Made by a program: the position numbers and the translations under genes. Of a DNA stretch of 33,694 nucleotides, positions 15,469 through 23,749 are shown one piece after another (position 1 is the first letter of the stretch; every line of letters starts with the position of its first letter). This DNA is from Streptomyces apricus (GTDB lineage: Bacteria; Actinomycetota; Actinomycetes; Streptomycetales; Streptomycetaceae), in assembly GCF_008369065.1 (NCBI RefSeq), contig NZ_VDFC01000048.1, forward strand, positions 39,291 through 72,984, written 5' to 3'. The notes under the pieces are model-generated. The model was not told the origin of the DNA. It made no database searches and was given only the letters and a program-made list of their open reading frames with translations.

Positions 15469-17315
15469 CGGGTGCTCCCGGTCGCACGGCCCGGGGCGCC
15501 CTCGCCCAGCGGGGACGGCAGCCGGACGTAACCGGCCTCGCGGTCGGCCCTGCGCGCCCAGCGGGTCAGGAGGTTCGCCTTCGCGGGCAGCGGCACCCCC
15601 GCGAGCAGGGCGGCCAGCGGCGGTGGGCAGCCGTACCGGTCGGCGTACGCCCGCAGGGTGGCGCGGACCTCCGCCCACAGCGCGGCCTCGATGTGCGGGT
15701 GCAGGTCCGCGAGGGCGGCGAGCAGCTCGGCGACGTGGTTCACGAGCAGGCAGTAGACGACCCGGTCCCAGCCGCGCTGCGCGTCGTACGTCATCGGCCC
15801 CGCGACCTCTGGGGGCAGCGAGGCGAGGGTCTCGGCATGGTGCCCCGGCACGAGCTTGGTGCCCTCCAGGTCCCGGAAGAGGACCTGGGCGGGCATGCCG
15901 TCGCCGTCGACGCAGACCAGCACGTTCTGCAGATGGGGTTCGAGCACCAGCCCGTGGTCGAGGTAGGCGGCGAGCACCGGCGGCACCAGCAGCCTGAGAT
16001 AGGCCGCCCACCAGGCGAGCGCGGCCCGGGGGCCGGCCCCGCCGAGGAGACGGGAGACGTGCGCGGGACCGGTGGGGTACTCGTCCGCCACGGCCGCCGC
16101 GAGCAGCGGCGTGGTGCCGGGCAGGAGGCGCCGGCCCAGGCCCTCGCGGACGATGACCCCGAATCCTTCGAGCATCTCGCGGTCGGGCGTCCCGTCGGGA
16201 CCCGGCAGCGCGAGACTGCGGTACGCGGGCTCGCGCAGCACCGCGCTGCCGGGGAACCGGTCGGCCAGTTCGGCGAGCACCGGAGCCAGCACGCGGGTCA
16301 GCGCGACGGCGCCGGCCAGCTCGTAACCGGCATTCTTGCGCCAGCAGTTGGTGATGCGGACGTTCAGGCTGAACTTCAGGAACGACGCGCCGTCGTACAG
16401 GGTGCGCACGGACGCGGTGGCCGCGAAGGGTGTACCACCGGGGCCGAGGTCGAGGACGTCCCCGCGGCCGAGGGCCGCGCGCAGCACCGGGTGCTCGCGC
16501 AGCATCGCGTACTGCCAGGGGTGTGCGGGCAGCAGCCGGTAGCCCTCCGGGACGGGACCGCCGCCCCGCCGGCCCAGCCGGTCGAGGGCGTCCAGGGCGC
16601 CGGGTTCCGCGGACTCCTGCGCGACCAGGTGCTCGCGCACGGCGAGGTGCCGCAGGGGGAAGACCGCGGCCGTCTCCGGCGCGTGGGCCGCCCAGGCGTC
16701 CGCGTCCCCGGTGCGCGCCTTGGGCGTCGGGTGGAAGCGGTGCCCGAACAGCAGCGACTGCTCGGAGACGAGGTAGGCGGTGGCGGGCGTGTCCGCCGGC
16801 GCGGGCCGCTGTGCCGTTCGCTGTGCCGTCCGCCGCGTCGTCCGTACCGTGAGGGACGCGGCGATCGCCCGGTGGCTGGAGCCGACCTGCTCCAGGAACT
16901 CCTCGTTGCGCACACCGGTGCGCAGGAACAGCTCGTCCTGCGTGTACCGGGCCAGCCGGTGCCAGCCGATCTCGCGCCACCCGCCGTCCGCCGTCCGCTC
17001 GCTCACCGGGCCCGTGAAGCGGTGGGCGCCCAGCACCGACGTGCGGCGCAGCGCGACCCGGAGCAGCACACCGCGCCGGGGCAGGCGCAGCAGCAGGTGG
17101 CGGCCGCTGAGGGTGCTCTGGTGCTCGGGGTCCGACACCTCGCGCAGCAGGCAGTTGAGGAGCGTGTGCGCCACCACGGTGTCGGGGGAGGGGAGCCCGG
17201 TGTCCCTGGTGTCCCCGGTGTTCCCGGTGTGTCTGGCGTCTCCGGTGTCCGTGGTGTGCGTGGTGTCCGTCGTGGGGAGAGGGGTGCTACCGAGCGACTC
17301 GGTCAGCGGGGGCAT
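15465..17315 (-). CDS. IucA/IucC-family NIS siderophore synthetase (second in operon)
   Basis: A 616-residue synthetase that should use ATP to join a carboxylate such as citrate to an amine or alcohol. Family signatures include SEQSLLFGHRFHPTPKAR, LLPAHPWQY, SLNVRITNCWRKNAGYEL and LEPHLQNVLVCVDGDG...FRDLEGTKL. I chose ATG 17315 because GGAG lies 6 nt upstream; an in-frame GTG at 17363 has no ribosome-binding site. Residues ~15-40 are a Thr-Asp-Thr-type triplet repeat; the conserved domain begins at DTVVAHTLLNCLLREVSD. It lies 159 bp after the first synthetase and overlaps the decarboxylase by 4 bp. Its subtype (A, B or C) cannot be assigned by eye. Confidence 0.9.
   Translation of the reverse strand: MPPLTESLGSTPLPTTDTTHTTDTGDARHTGNTGDTRDTGLPSPDTVVAHTLLNCLLREVSDPEHQSTLSGRHLLLRLPRRGVLLRVALRRTSVLGAHRFTGPVSERTADGGWREIGWHRLARYTQDELFLRTGVRNEEFLEQVGSSHRAIAASLTVRTTRRTAQRTAQRPAPADTPATAYLVSEQSLLFGHRFHPTPKARTGDADAWAAHAPETAAVFPLRHLAVREHLVAQESAEPGALDALDRLGRRGGGPVPEGYRLLPAHPWQYAMLREHPVLRAALGRGDVLDLGPGGTPFAATASVRTLYDGASFLKFSLNVRITNCWRKNAGYELAGAVALTRVLAPVLAELADRFPGSAVLREPAYRSLALPGPDGTPDREMLEGFGVIVREGLGRRLLPGTTPLLAAAVADEYPTGPAHVSRLLGGAGPRAALAWWAAYLRLLVPPVLAAYLDHGLVLEPHLQNVLVCVDGDGMPAQVLFRDLEGTKLVPGHHAETLASLPPEVAGPMTYDAQRGWDRVVYCLLVNHVAELLAALADLHPHIEAALWAEVRATLRAYADRYGCPPPLAALLAGVPLPAKANLLTRWARRADREAGYVRLPSPLGEGAPGRATGSTR
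17199..17270 (-). repeat. Eight tandem 9-bp repeats inside the NIS synthetase gene
   Basis: Units of the form GGTGTCCNN (+ strand) run end to end eight times. On the coding strand they give the triplets RDT, GDT, GNT, RHT, GDA, TDT, THT and TDT in reverse order of position. The length is a multiple of three, so copy-number change keeps the frame. Confidence 0.85.
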
Positions 17316-17474
17316 GTGCGGCTCCGGCAGGTGCGGGAAGAAGCGGAGGACGGTCGCGGTCACGGCGATCCGCGCGACGGCGATCCGCGGGACGGCGGGC
17401 GGGCGGACGGGCGGCGGGCGGCCGCGCGGATCGGGACCGCGGAGGGGGCCGCCCGCGCTGCCGCGCCTCGGCCC

Positions 17475-19307
17475 TCACCCGGGAACTCCCGTACGCAGGA
17501 GGTAGTTGGGGCCGGTCGTGTAGTGCTTGTTGATGTCCGCCGCGCCCGAACGCTCCTTGCTGAGCAGCGTCCCCGCGGTGACCATGGCCTTGACCGGCAG
17601 CCGTGGCGCCCGCAGCACCCGGTCCCGCAGTACGGCGCCTGGCTCGCCGGCCGCCGTCCCGAGCCGTTCGACGGCCTCGGTGAGCCGGTCGCGCACCAGC
17701 CCCAGCAGCACCGGCAGCGGCGCGAGGCCGTGCCGGGCCAGCCCGAAGGCGTAGGCGCCCGCGCACAGGTGGACGGTGACGGTGGTGAACAGGTCGGCAA
17801 CCGGCCCGTCGTCCGGGACGAAGGTGCGGGCGTCGTCGAAGTCCGCGGGACCCGGCGCCCCGTTCCCCAGCCGCTCGCGCAGCCGCACGCCGTTGATGCG
17901 CGGCCCGTCGTTGTCCTTCAGCAGCAACCGCAGCCGCGTCCGGCCGTCGTCCGCCCGGTCGAGGACCAGCGAGACGTTCTGCTGGTGCGATTCGAGGGCG
18001 ACCCCGTACCCGAAGAGCGTGGTCTGCCAGTCGAGGAGCAGGGTGAGGCAGGCGTCCAGCAGGGCGAGCGGATCGCCGCCGTAGAAGCGGTCGGCCAGCT
18101 CCTCGACGACCAGCCGTCCGCCGGGCGCTCCGGCCTGCAGCGCGGCCAGGGGCACGACCACGCAGTCCTGGAGGCCGTCGGGCAGGCGCCGGAACAGCGC
18201 GGCGAGCACCTCGTGCCCGGCGTGCGCGTACACGCTCTCGTCGGCGTGCAGGACCGTGCTCGCGAAGCGCGGTTCGCGGGCGACGATCCGTTCGACCAGA
18301 CGCTGTCCCGCGGCCCCGTCGACGAGGGTGCCGGGTTTGACGGTCCGCCGGTTGCGCAGTCCCAGCGAGGCGGTGGCCAGCGGGAGTTTGACGTGCAGGG
18401 ACGGCTCCCCGCACAGGGCCACGGTGCGCATGGACAGGGTGGGCACGACGTCGAGGTGGGCGCGGTCGGCGAGCACGGCCCGGTCCGCCAGGCCCGTGGC
18501 GCGCAGGGCGCCCTCCAGCGGGGCGCCGACGACCAGCGGGTGCACGGGCAGCGCCACGTGCGTACGGTCGAGTGCGGGGAGTTTGAGCACGGCGGGCGTG
18601 GGCCAGCCGTCCGGGAACGCCCCGGTCACCGCGTCCCGCGGCAGGGCGAGCCAGCGCAGCGCGAAGCGCGGATGCAGCTCGGGCGCGTACGAGCGCAGCC
18701 CTGCCTCGTCCAGCCCGGCCCGGCCGCGTGCGGTCGGGTAGACGGGATGGTCGAGGTGGGCGGCCAGGGTGTCGAAGGCGAGCCCGCCCGCCGGCCCCGA
18801 CCAGGCCGCCGGCAGCAGTCCGTGACGATCGGTCAGGCGCCGCAGCACCTCGTCGTGGACCGTCGTGTGCAGCCGCATGGTGGCCAGGGTCTGACGGCAC
18901 TCCTCGGCGAAGGCGTCGAAGCCCTTCCGGTCGAGGGGGTCGGCCAGCTCCCGCAGGGTGGCGAGGATCGCGTCGCACGTCTCGTGGCGCACGGGCGCGG
19001 ACCGGCCGGACCGCGCGGACTCCTGGACGAGCAGGGGCAGCCGGGCGGCGTACTCGCACTGGAAGCCGTCCTCGGCGACGGGCACCAGGAGCGCCTCCGA
19101 GTCGCCGCGGGGCCGCCGCCACCAGGCGCCGTCCGGCCGGTGCACGAGCTCGCCGGCCGAGCGCAGACCGACCACGTCCTCGCGCAGCAGTGCGCTGAGC
19201 ACCCGCATCACCAGCGCGTCCTGGACGGGGTCGGTCCCGGCGGGCGTGCCGCCGCGCTTGCCGCCGGGGGAGCCGTTCACCGGCACCGGCACCGGCAGCG
19301 CCGTCAC
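17475..19307 (-). CDS. IucA/IucC-family NIS siderophore synthetase (first in operon)
   Basis: A 610-residue NIS synthetase. The GTG start at 19307 overlaps the stop of the ATP-grasp gene by 4 bp (GTGA). Family signatures are LPVHPLVVG, LHVKLPLATASLGLRNRRTVKPG, FGYGVALESHQQNVSLVLD, the basic/acidic LLKDNDGPRING and a C-terminal NKHYTTGPNYLLRTG. These differ clearly from the second synthetase, so the two probably perform different condensations, as PvsB and PvsD do in vibrioferrin assembly. The first ~20 residues are Pro/Val/Gly-rich and not conserved in character. A 159-bp spacer with no obvious promoter separates it from the next synthetase. Confidence 0.9.
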   Translation of the reverse strand: MTALPVPVPVNGSPGGKRGGTPAGTDPVQDALVMRVLSALLREDVVGLRSAGELVHRPDGAWWRRPRGDSEALLVPVAEDGFQCEYAARLPLLVQESARSGRSAPVRHETCDAILATLRELADPLDRKGFDAFAEECRQTLATMRLHTTVHDEVLRRLTDRHGLLPAAWSGPAGGLAFDTLAAHLDHPVYPTARGRAGLDEAGLRSYAPELHPRFALRWLALPRDAVTGAFPDGWPTPAVLKLPALDRTHVALPVHPLVVGAPLEGALRATGLADRAVLADRAHLDVVPTLSMRTVALCGEPSLHVKLPLATASLGLRNRRTVKPGTLVDGAAGQRLVERIVAREPRFASTVLHADESVYAHAGHEVLAALFRRLPDGLQDCVVVPLAALQAGAPGGRLVVEELADRFYGGDPLALLDACLTLLLDWQTTLFGYGVALESHQQNVSLVLDRADDGRTRLRLLLKDNDGPRINGVRLRERLGNGAPGPADFDDARTFVPDDGPVADLFTTVTVHLCAGAYAFGLARHGLAPLPVLLGLVRDRLTEAVERLGTAAGEPGAVLRDRVLRAPRLPVKAMVTAGTLLSKERSGAADINKHYTTGPNYLLRTGVPG

Positions 19308-20506
19308 GGCTCGATCTCCCACCGCTGCGCGGCCAGGAAGTCGGCCACCGCCCGGTCCACGGCCCCCTGGTCGGTCCCGGTGGCCCGCACCACGCCGAGG
19401 AAGTCGCGGTTGGTCCCGTACACTTCGTGCCGCTCGCCGACCTCCCGCAGCGGACGGTACGTCAACTGCACCCCGTCGAGCATCAGTTCGGCGGCGTCCG
19501 GAGCGGCGGTGAGCGTCCCCGGCCGATCCGCGCACGGGTACTCCAGCCGCGCCACCCCGTCCCGCCGCGCCCCCAGGTCCGCGGGCAGGGGCTCGCCCAG
19601 GTGCGTACGGAGGATGTGCTCGAAGAGCGGGATGTCCAGCAGCCGCGCCAGCAGCAGGTCGCACTGGTCGCCGATGGCGCGGTAGTTGACCTCGATGATC
19701 CTCGCCCGACCCTCGTGCACCACGAACTCCGTGTGGCAGGCGCCGAAACCGACGCCCAGCGCGTCGAGCCGGGCCAGCACCTGGGCGACGACCGGTTCCG
19801 GGAGGCCGGGGACGAAGGTGAGCCGTTCCTCGATGAAGTGCGGCGGCGGGGAGATCTCGGTGCGGAAGCCGCCCAGGACGTGGCGCACCCGGCCGTCGCC
19901 GAGCGTCTCCAGCGTGTGCAGCTCCCCGGGCAGGTACTCCTCCACGACCAGCGCGGCCCCGGGACGGCGGGCGCGGATCCCGGCGCAGCGCGCCACGAGC
20001 TCCTGAGGCCCCTCCACGAGCACGACGTCCTCGCTGGCCACCCCCTCGCGCGGTTTGACGACGCAGGGGAACGGCGCGTCCAGGGCGGCCACGTCCGTCC
20101 GTCCGGTGACCTCGGCCGACCAGATCGTGTCGGCGCCGGCGGCGGCGAGGTGGCGGCGCATCTCCGCCTTGTCCTTGGTGCGCAGGGCGACCCGCCAGTC
20201 CTTGCCCGGCAGGCCGAAGTAGGCGGCGGCCAGCGCGGCCTGGGTCTGCAGGTGGTCACTGTTGGTGAAGACCGCGTCGGGGCGGCCCAGCGTCGAGATC
20301 AGGGTGATCACGGCGTGGAAGTCACGGACGTCGCACTCCAGGACCTCCACGTCGCCGACCTCCCGACGCCGGTCTCGGTACGCGCGGCGGTGCGGGTCCG
20401 GCCGGTCGGTGAGGACCGTGACCTGGAGGCCGAGCCGCGCCGCGGCCGGCAGGAACCCTTCCGTGACGGAGTCGGTCGGGTTGAGGGCGAGCACGTACAT
20501 GCGCAT
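19304..20506 (-). CDS. ATP-grasp ligase of siderophore biosynthesis (PvsA-like)
   Basis: A 400-residue ATP-grasp enzyme. MRMYVLALNPTDSVTEGFLPAAARLGLQVTVLTDRPDPH is the N-terminal Rossmann-like part (read in two pieces, residues 1-20 and on). ATP-binding features are FPCVVKPREGVASEDVVLV, LVVEEYLPGELHT and the metal-binding HTEFVVHEGRARIIEVNYRAIGD. Such enzymes make amide bonds via acyl-phosphates. In the vibrioferrin locus, PvsA belongs to this family and is thought to serve the alanine/2-oxoglutarate part of the molecule. I chose ATG 20506; the frame also allows GTG 20551, and neither has a good ribosome-binding site. First gene of the operon, about 85 bp from the iron box. Confidence 0.85.
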   Translation of the reverse strand: MRMYVLALNPTDSVTEGFLPAAARLGLQVTVLTDRPDPHRRAYRDRRREVGDVEVLECDVRDFHAVITLISTLGRPDAVFTNSDHLQTQAALAAAYFGLPGKDWRVALRTKDKAEMRRHLAAAGADTIWSAEVTGRTDVAALDAPFPCVVKPREGVASEDVVLVEGPQELVARCAGIRARRPGAALVVEEYLPGELHTLETLGDGRVRHVLGGFRTEISPPPHFIEERLTFVPGLPEPVVAQVLARLDALGVGFGACHTEFVVHEGRARIIEVNYRAIGDQCDLLLARLLDIPLFEHILRTHLGEPLPADLGARRDGVARLEYPCADRPGTLTAAPDAAELMLDGVQLTYRPLREVGERHEVYGTNRDFLGVVRATGTDQGAVDRAVADFLAAQRWEIEP

Positions 20507-20584
20507 GCGGCAGGGCAACTTCTGTTCGGGGGCGGGCGGTTGCGGCGCCACCGGGTGCGGTCACGCGCTGCTGTCGATGATCTC

Positions 20585-20608
20585 TATACTAAGGTAAGCC
20601 TTACCTGG
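20585..20608. promoter_or_regulatory. DmdR/IdeR iron box between the siderophore operon and fhuF
   Basis: AGGTAAG-C-CTTACCT (20592-20606) is a perfect 7-bp inverted repeat. The surrounding 19 bp match the DtxR/IdeR/DmdR consensus TTAGGTTAGGCTAACCTAA at 13 positions. A clean -10 hexamer, TATACT (20585-20590), abuts it on the + strand. A bound iron-loaded repressor would cover the start of the ferric reductase transcript and, on the other strand, the likely promoter of the siderophore operon (TAGTAT, 20591-20586). Confidence 0.88.
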
Positions 20609-20633
20609 TTTTGCCCTCTGTGCAGGAGTACCG

Positions 20634-21488
20634 ATGACCGTGGCCGTGCAGGCTCCGTCGATCCCTACGGCCCCGACCGTGCCCGGCCTGCTGCGCGAGG
20701 CGTACCGGCAACTGGCCGACACCTGCGAGGCGTTGGCGGTCCAGGTGGAAGGACCGGCGCCGAGGTTCACTCGAACGGGCGTGTCCGGCGCGGAGCTGAC
20801 GAAGGACCGGCGGGCCATGGAGGCCTTCCTCCTCGCCGAGGACACGCGCATCAGGACGCGCTACGACCACGTCCCGCGCCGCGACGTCGCCGCCTCCCGC
20901 GCCCTGCACGACTACGCGTGGTCGGTGGGCCTGCTGATGAGCGGGGTCTGGTACCTCACGGGCCGGGTGCCGCGGATCCGCCCCGAGGACGTACGGCTCG
21001 ACCTGGCGTCCGGGGAGTTCACGGTCAGCCCGGGGCCCGGCCTCGCCTGCCTCCCGGGCGACCGGGCCGCCGCCCTCCCCGGGGTGCTGACCGTGCCCCA
21101 CGAGGAGGCGCTGCGCGCGGAGCTGCGGGTCGCCGTGGCCGACCACATGGAACCGCTGCTCACCGCGATCGGCCCGTACGTCCGGCGCGGTCCGCGCGCG
21201 CTGTGGGGCCTGGTCGCCGACGACCTGGTCTCCGGGATCTGGTACCTCGGCCGCGTGCTCGGCCGGGAGGACGACGCCGTACGGGCCGCCTCCGCACTGC
21301 TGCCCTCGGCCGTCGCGCCCTTCCCCGGCGGCGCGGACTTCCGCCACCTCACCGGCACCGACGGCCGCCGCCACCCCACCCGCACCCGCACGGGCTGCTG
21401 CCTCTACTACACGATCCGCCCCACCGAGGCCTGCACCACCTGCCCCCGAACCTGCGACACCGAACGCCTGCGACGCCTGGAATCCTGA
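20634..21488 (+). CDS. FhuF-like [2Fe-2S] ferric siderophore reductase
   Basis: A 284-residue protein starts at ATG 20634 after AGGAG. The C-terminus holds the FhuF-type iron-sulfur motif CC-x10-C-x2-C: Cys255, Cys256, Cys267 and Cys270, with one more Cys at 274. The middle region (DYAWSVGLLMSGVWYLTGRVP, LWGLVADDLVSGIWYLGRVLG) matches the helical part of this family. FhuF proteins reduce ferric siderophores in the cytoplasm to release iron. It shares the iron box with the divergent siderophore operon, so it probably handles that operon's product, although it could serve other siderophores. A strong hairpin follows the stop. Confidence 0.88.
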   Translation: MTVAVQAPSIPTAPTVPGLLREAYRQLADTCEALAVQVEGPAPRFTRTGVSGAELTKDRRAMEAFLLAEDTRIRTRYDHVPRRDVAASRALHDYAWSVGLLMSGVWYLTGRVPRIRPEDVRLDLASGEFTVSPGPGLACLPGDRAAALPGVLTVPHEEALRAELRVAVADHMEPLLTAIGPYVRRGPRALWGLVADDLVSGIWYLGRVLGREDDAVRAASALLPSAVAPFPGGADFRHLTGTDGRRHPTRTRTGCCLYYTIRPTEACTTCPRTCDTERLRRLES

Positions 21489-21492
21489 CGCG

Positions 21493-21537
21493 GACGGCCG
21501 GCGGCCGGGGACCTCCTGGCCCCGGCCGCCGGCCGTC
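21493..21537. terminator. Strong bidirectional terminator
   Basis: GACGGCCGGCGGCCGGGG (21493-21510) pairs perfectly with its complement at 21520-21537, an 18-bp stem with a 9-nt loop. It lies between the convergent fhuF and amidase genes. Confidence 0.85.
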
Positions 21538-21546
21538 AGTCGTGGC

Positions 21547-23447
21547 TTACGCGGACGGTGTCACCCGTACGTCCGCGGCCCGGACGAACGCCACCCGGTG
21601 GCCGAACTGGATCTCGTAGTACATGTCCGTGCCGCGCACCACCCGGTGCGGGGTGGTGTCGAAGGTGGGTGCGTAGAAGTACTCGCCCGGCACCTTGTCG
21701 CCGACCGCGTACTTCTGTCCCGCGAGGAGCTTGTACGGCAGCGGTGACACCGACTGGGCCGGCACGCCCTCCGGATAGGCCTCCTTCTCCGGGTACGCGC
21801 GCCCGTACACGGGGATCTCGGCCAGCCCCTCCTTCGGGGTGACGACGGCGCCGGACGCGTTCACCGCCGTCGGCTGCTTCGCGGGGTTCTTGAACCAGGC
21901 CTTCTGGCCGAGGTACCAGATCGCGGTCCAGTCGCCGTCGCGTCCGGCGACCGCGTACTGCTGGCCGGTGGAGACGCGCGAACCCAGGTCGTTCACGCCG
22001 GTCGTGGAGTCGGCGCCCGAGGGCCGCAGGCCGATGTCCTTGACGAGCGGCGCGTCCTCGCTGGGCTCCGTGTACAGGCGCACCGCGCTGGACCCGTGCG
22101 TCTCGCAGGGCTCGCCCGCCGTCACGCAGCCGGTGAACAGCGGCTTGTTGGTCGCGAACCGCGGTGCCACGGTCACCAGGCCGCCCTGCGGCCCGGCCGT
22201 GGCGCGCAGCGGCCTGCCGAGCAGCGTGAAGTAGTGCTGCCAGTCCCAGTACGGGCCCGGGTCCGTGTGCATCCCCGGGATGGTGGCGGTCGTGGTGCCG
22301 GGCACGGTGTCGTGGCCGAGGATGTGCTGCCGGTCCAGCGGGATGCCGTACTTCTTGGACAGGTACTTCACCAGGCGCGCCGACGACCGGTACATCGCCT
22401 CGGTGTACCAGGTGTCGGGGTCGGTGAGGAAGCCCTCGTGCTCCAGGCCGATCGACTTGGCGTTGATGTACCAGTTCCCCGCGTGCCAGGCGACGTCCTT
22501 GGCCTTCACGTGCTGGGCGATGTGCCCGTCCGTGGAGCGCAGGGTGTACTGCCAGGACACGTAGGTCGGGTCCTGCACCATGTTCAGGACGCCGTCCCAG
22601 GCGCCCTCGGTGTCGTGGACCACGATGTACTTGATGCTCTGCGACGCCGGCCGGTCGCCCAGGTCGTGGTTGCCGTAGTCGCCGTCCCCGAACTCCTCGT
22701 ACGGCGCCGGGATCCACTCGCAGGACACGGTGGCCGGGCACTCGGTGGCACCGTCGGCCGGAGCCCGCAGGCCCGCGCTCCTCACCTGCGCCGTCGCGGG
22801 GCGCAGCCGCGGCTGCGCGGCGAGCGCGACCCGCTGCCCCGCGTCCGTGGTGCGCTCCTGGCCGCGGCGGATCACGTCGAAGACGTCGTCGGCGTACGCG
22901 GCCGCCGTCGCCGTGTCGTCGGCGCCCGAGTAGCGGGCCACCGCCCCGTACCAGTCGGCCGGGTCGCCGCCCAGCGGCTCGCCCAGCTGCTTCTGGGCGG
23001 CGGCCAGCAGCGCGGCGCCGCCCAGAAGCAGCTGGGCGAGCCGCTGGCCTCCTTGTCGGGCAGGAGCGCGGCGCGCGAGTCGTCGCCGCGCGCGTCCTCC
23101 GTGCCGTCGCTGTGGTGCGGCGCCGTCGACCGGGCGATCGCCGTACGGGCGTCGGTCAGGTGCATCGGGCCGTAGCCGCCGGTGACGCTGGGCGCCCCGC
23201 CGTGCGCGTCCCAGCGGGACTGCAGGTAGGAGACGCCCAACAGGACGCTCTGCGGCACGTCGTACGCGGCCGCCGCGTCAACGAAAGCTTTCTGCAGCCG
23301 TGCGGAGGGCGCGGCCTCCTGCCCGCCGTCGTACGGGGCGGCGCCGAGCAGGGGCAGCAGCAGCGCGGCCGAGGCCACGGCGCCCGCGGTCCGGCGGGCG
23401 CGTCTGTGCCGGACGGAAGGGCTGGGGTCGGTGGGGGAACCTTGCAA
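21547..23447 (-). pseudogene. Secreted N-acetylmuramoyl-L-alanine amidase (Amidase_2), frameshifted
   Basis: The gene begins at TTG 23447 with AGGAGG eight bases upstream. It encodes a basic signal peptide (HRRARRTAGAVASAALLLPLLGAA) and a lysozyme-like segment (VPQSVLLGVSYLQSRWD...GGYGPMHLTD). Near 23016-23047 the frame shifts: AALLPDKEASG runs into noise, while the neighbouring frame resumes at GGAALLAAAQKQLGEPLGGDPADWYGAVARYSGAD. The amidase domain follows, with zinc ligands in YIVVHDTE and GMHTDPGPYWDW, and then an SH3-like C-terminal part. From memory of relatives, a few dozen residues before GGAALLAAAQ appear to be missing as well. The break coincides with a perfect 32-bp inverted repeat. 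Base-call error remains possible. Confidence 0.85.
22971..23047. repeat. Perfect 32-bp inverted repeat at the amidase frameshift
   Basis: Positions 22971-23002 are the exact reverse complement of 23016-23047, with a 13-nt spacer (GCCAGCAGCGCGG). The left arm reads as normal amidase sequence on the reverse strand (AAQKQLGEPLG); the right arm is where the reading frame fails. See findings. Confidence 0.95.
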
Positions 23448-23504
23448 GGCCGGCCTCCTGGGGCGAGCGGGTGGGGCAGGACGTACGGGGGCGGGTGTGC
23501 GTCA

Positions 23505-23533
23505 GTGGTACCGGCTCTCCGACGATCCGTCAA
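23505..23533 (-). promoter_or_regulatory. Promoter of the amidase gene
   Basis: On the reverse strand: TTGACG (23533-23528), a 17-bp spacer, and TACCAC (23510-23505). The -35 matches the vegetative consensus at 5 of 6 positions. The predicted leader is about 50 nt. Confidence 0.5.
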
Positions 23534-23698
23534 TCATTCCCAGGAGCGGGCGATTGCCCACGTCAGCGGCGGAACGCACCGCTTCCGGCGCGGCGGTGAC
23601 CCGGCCTGCGGGGCGTCAGTGGAGTAGACCTCTGGCCCGTCCGGGTGACGCGTCCGTGCAGAGGGCCGCACGGGTGCCCAGCGGCCCCGGACACGACG

Positions 23699-23741
23699 AA
23701 GGTCCGCGGTGCGCCCTGTCCCTGGGCGCACCGCGGACCTT
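23699..23741 (-). terminator. Terminator of the APH-fold kinase gene
   Basis: AAGGTCCGCGGTGCGCCC (23699-23716) pairs perfectly with 23724-23741 around a 7-nt loop. The 18-bp stem lies 8 bp past the stop codon, without a U tract. Confidence 0.85.
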
Positions 23742-23749
23742 CCTCCCCG

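Larger units (their letters stand above)
23448..23749. other. 302-bp intergenic region between amidase and APH-fold kinase
   Basis: It holds the amidase ribosome-binding site and promoter (23505-23533) and the kinase terminator (23699-23741). Between them (about 23534-23698) I see no gene or clear motif. Confidence 0.5.
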
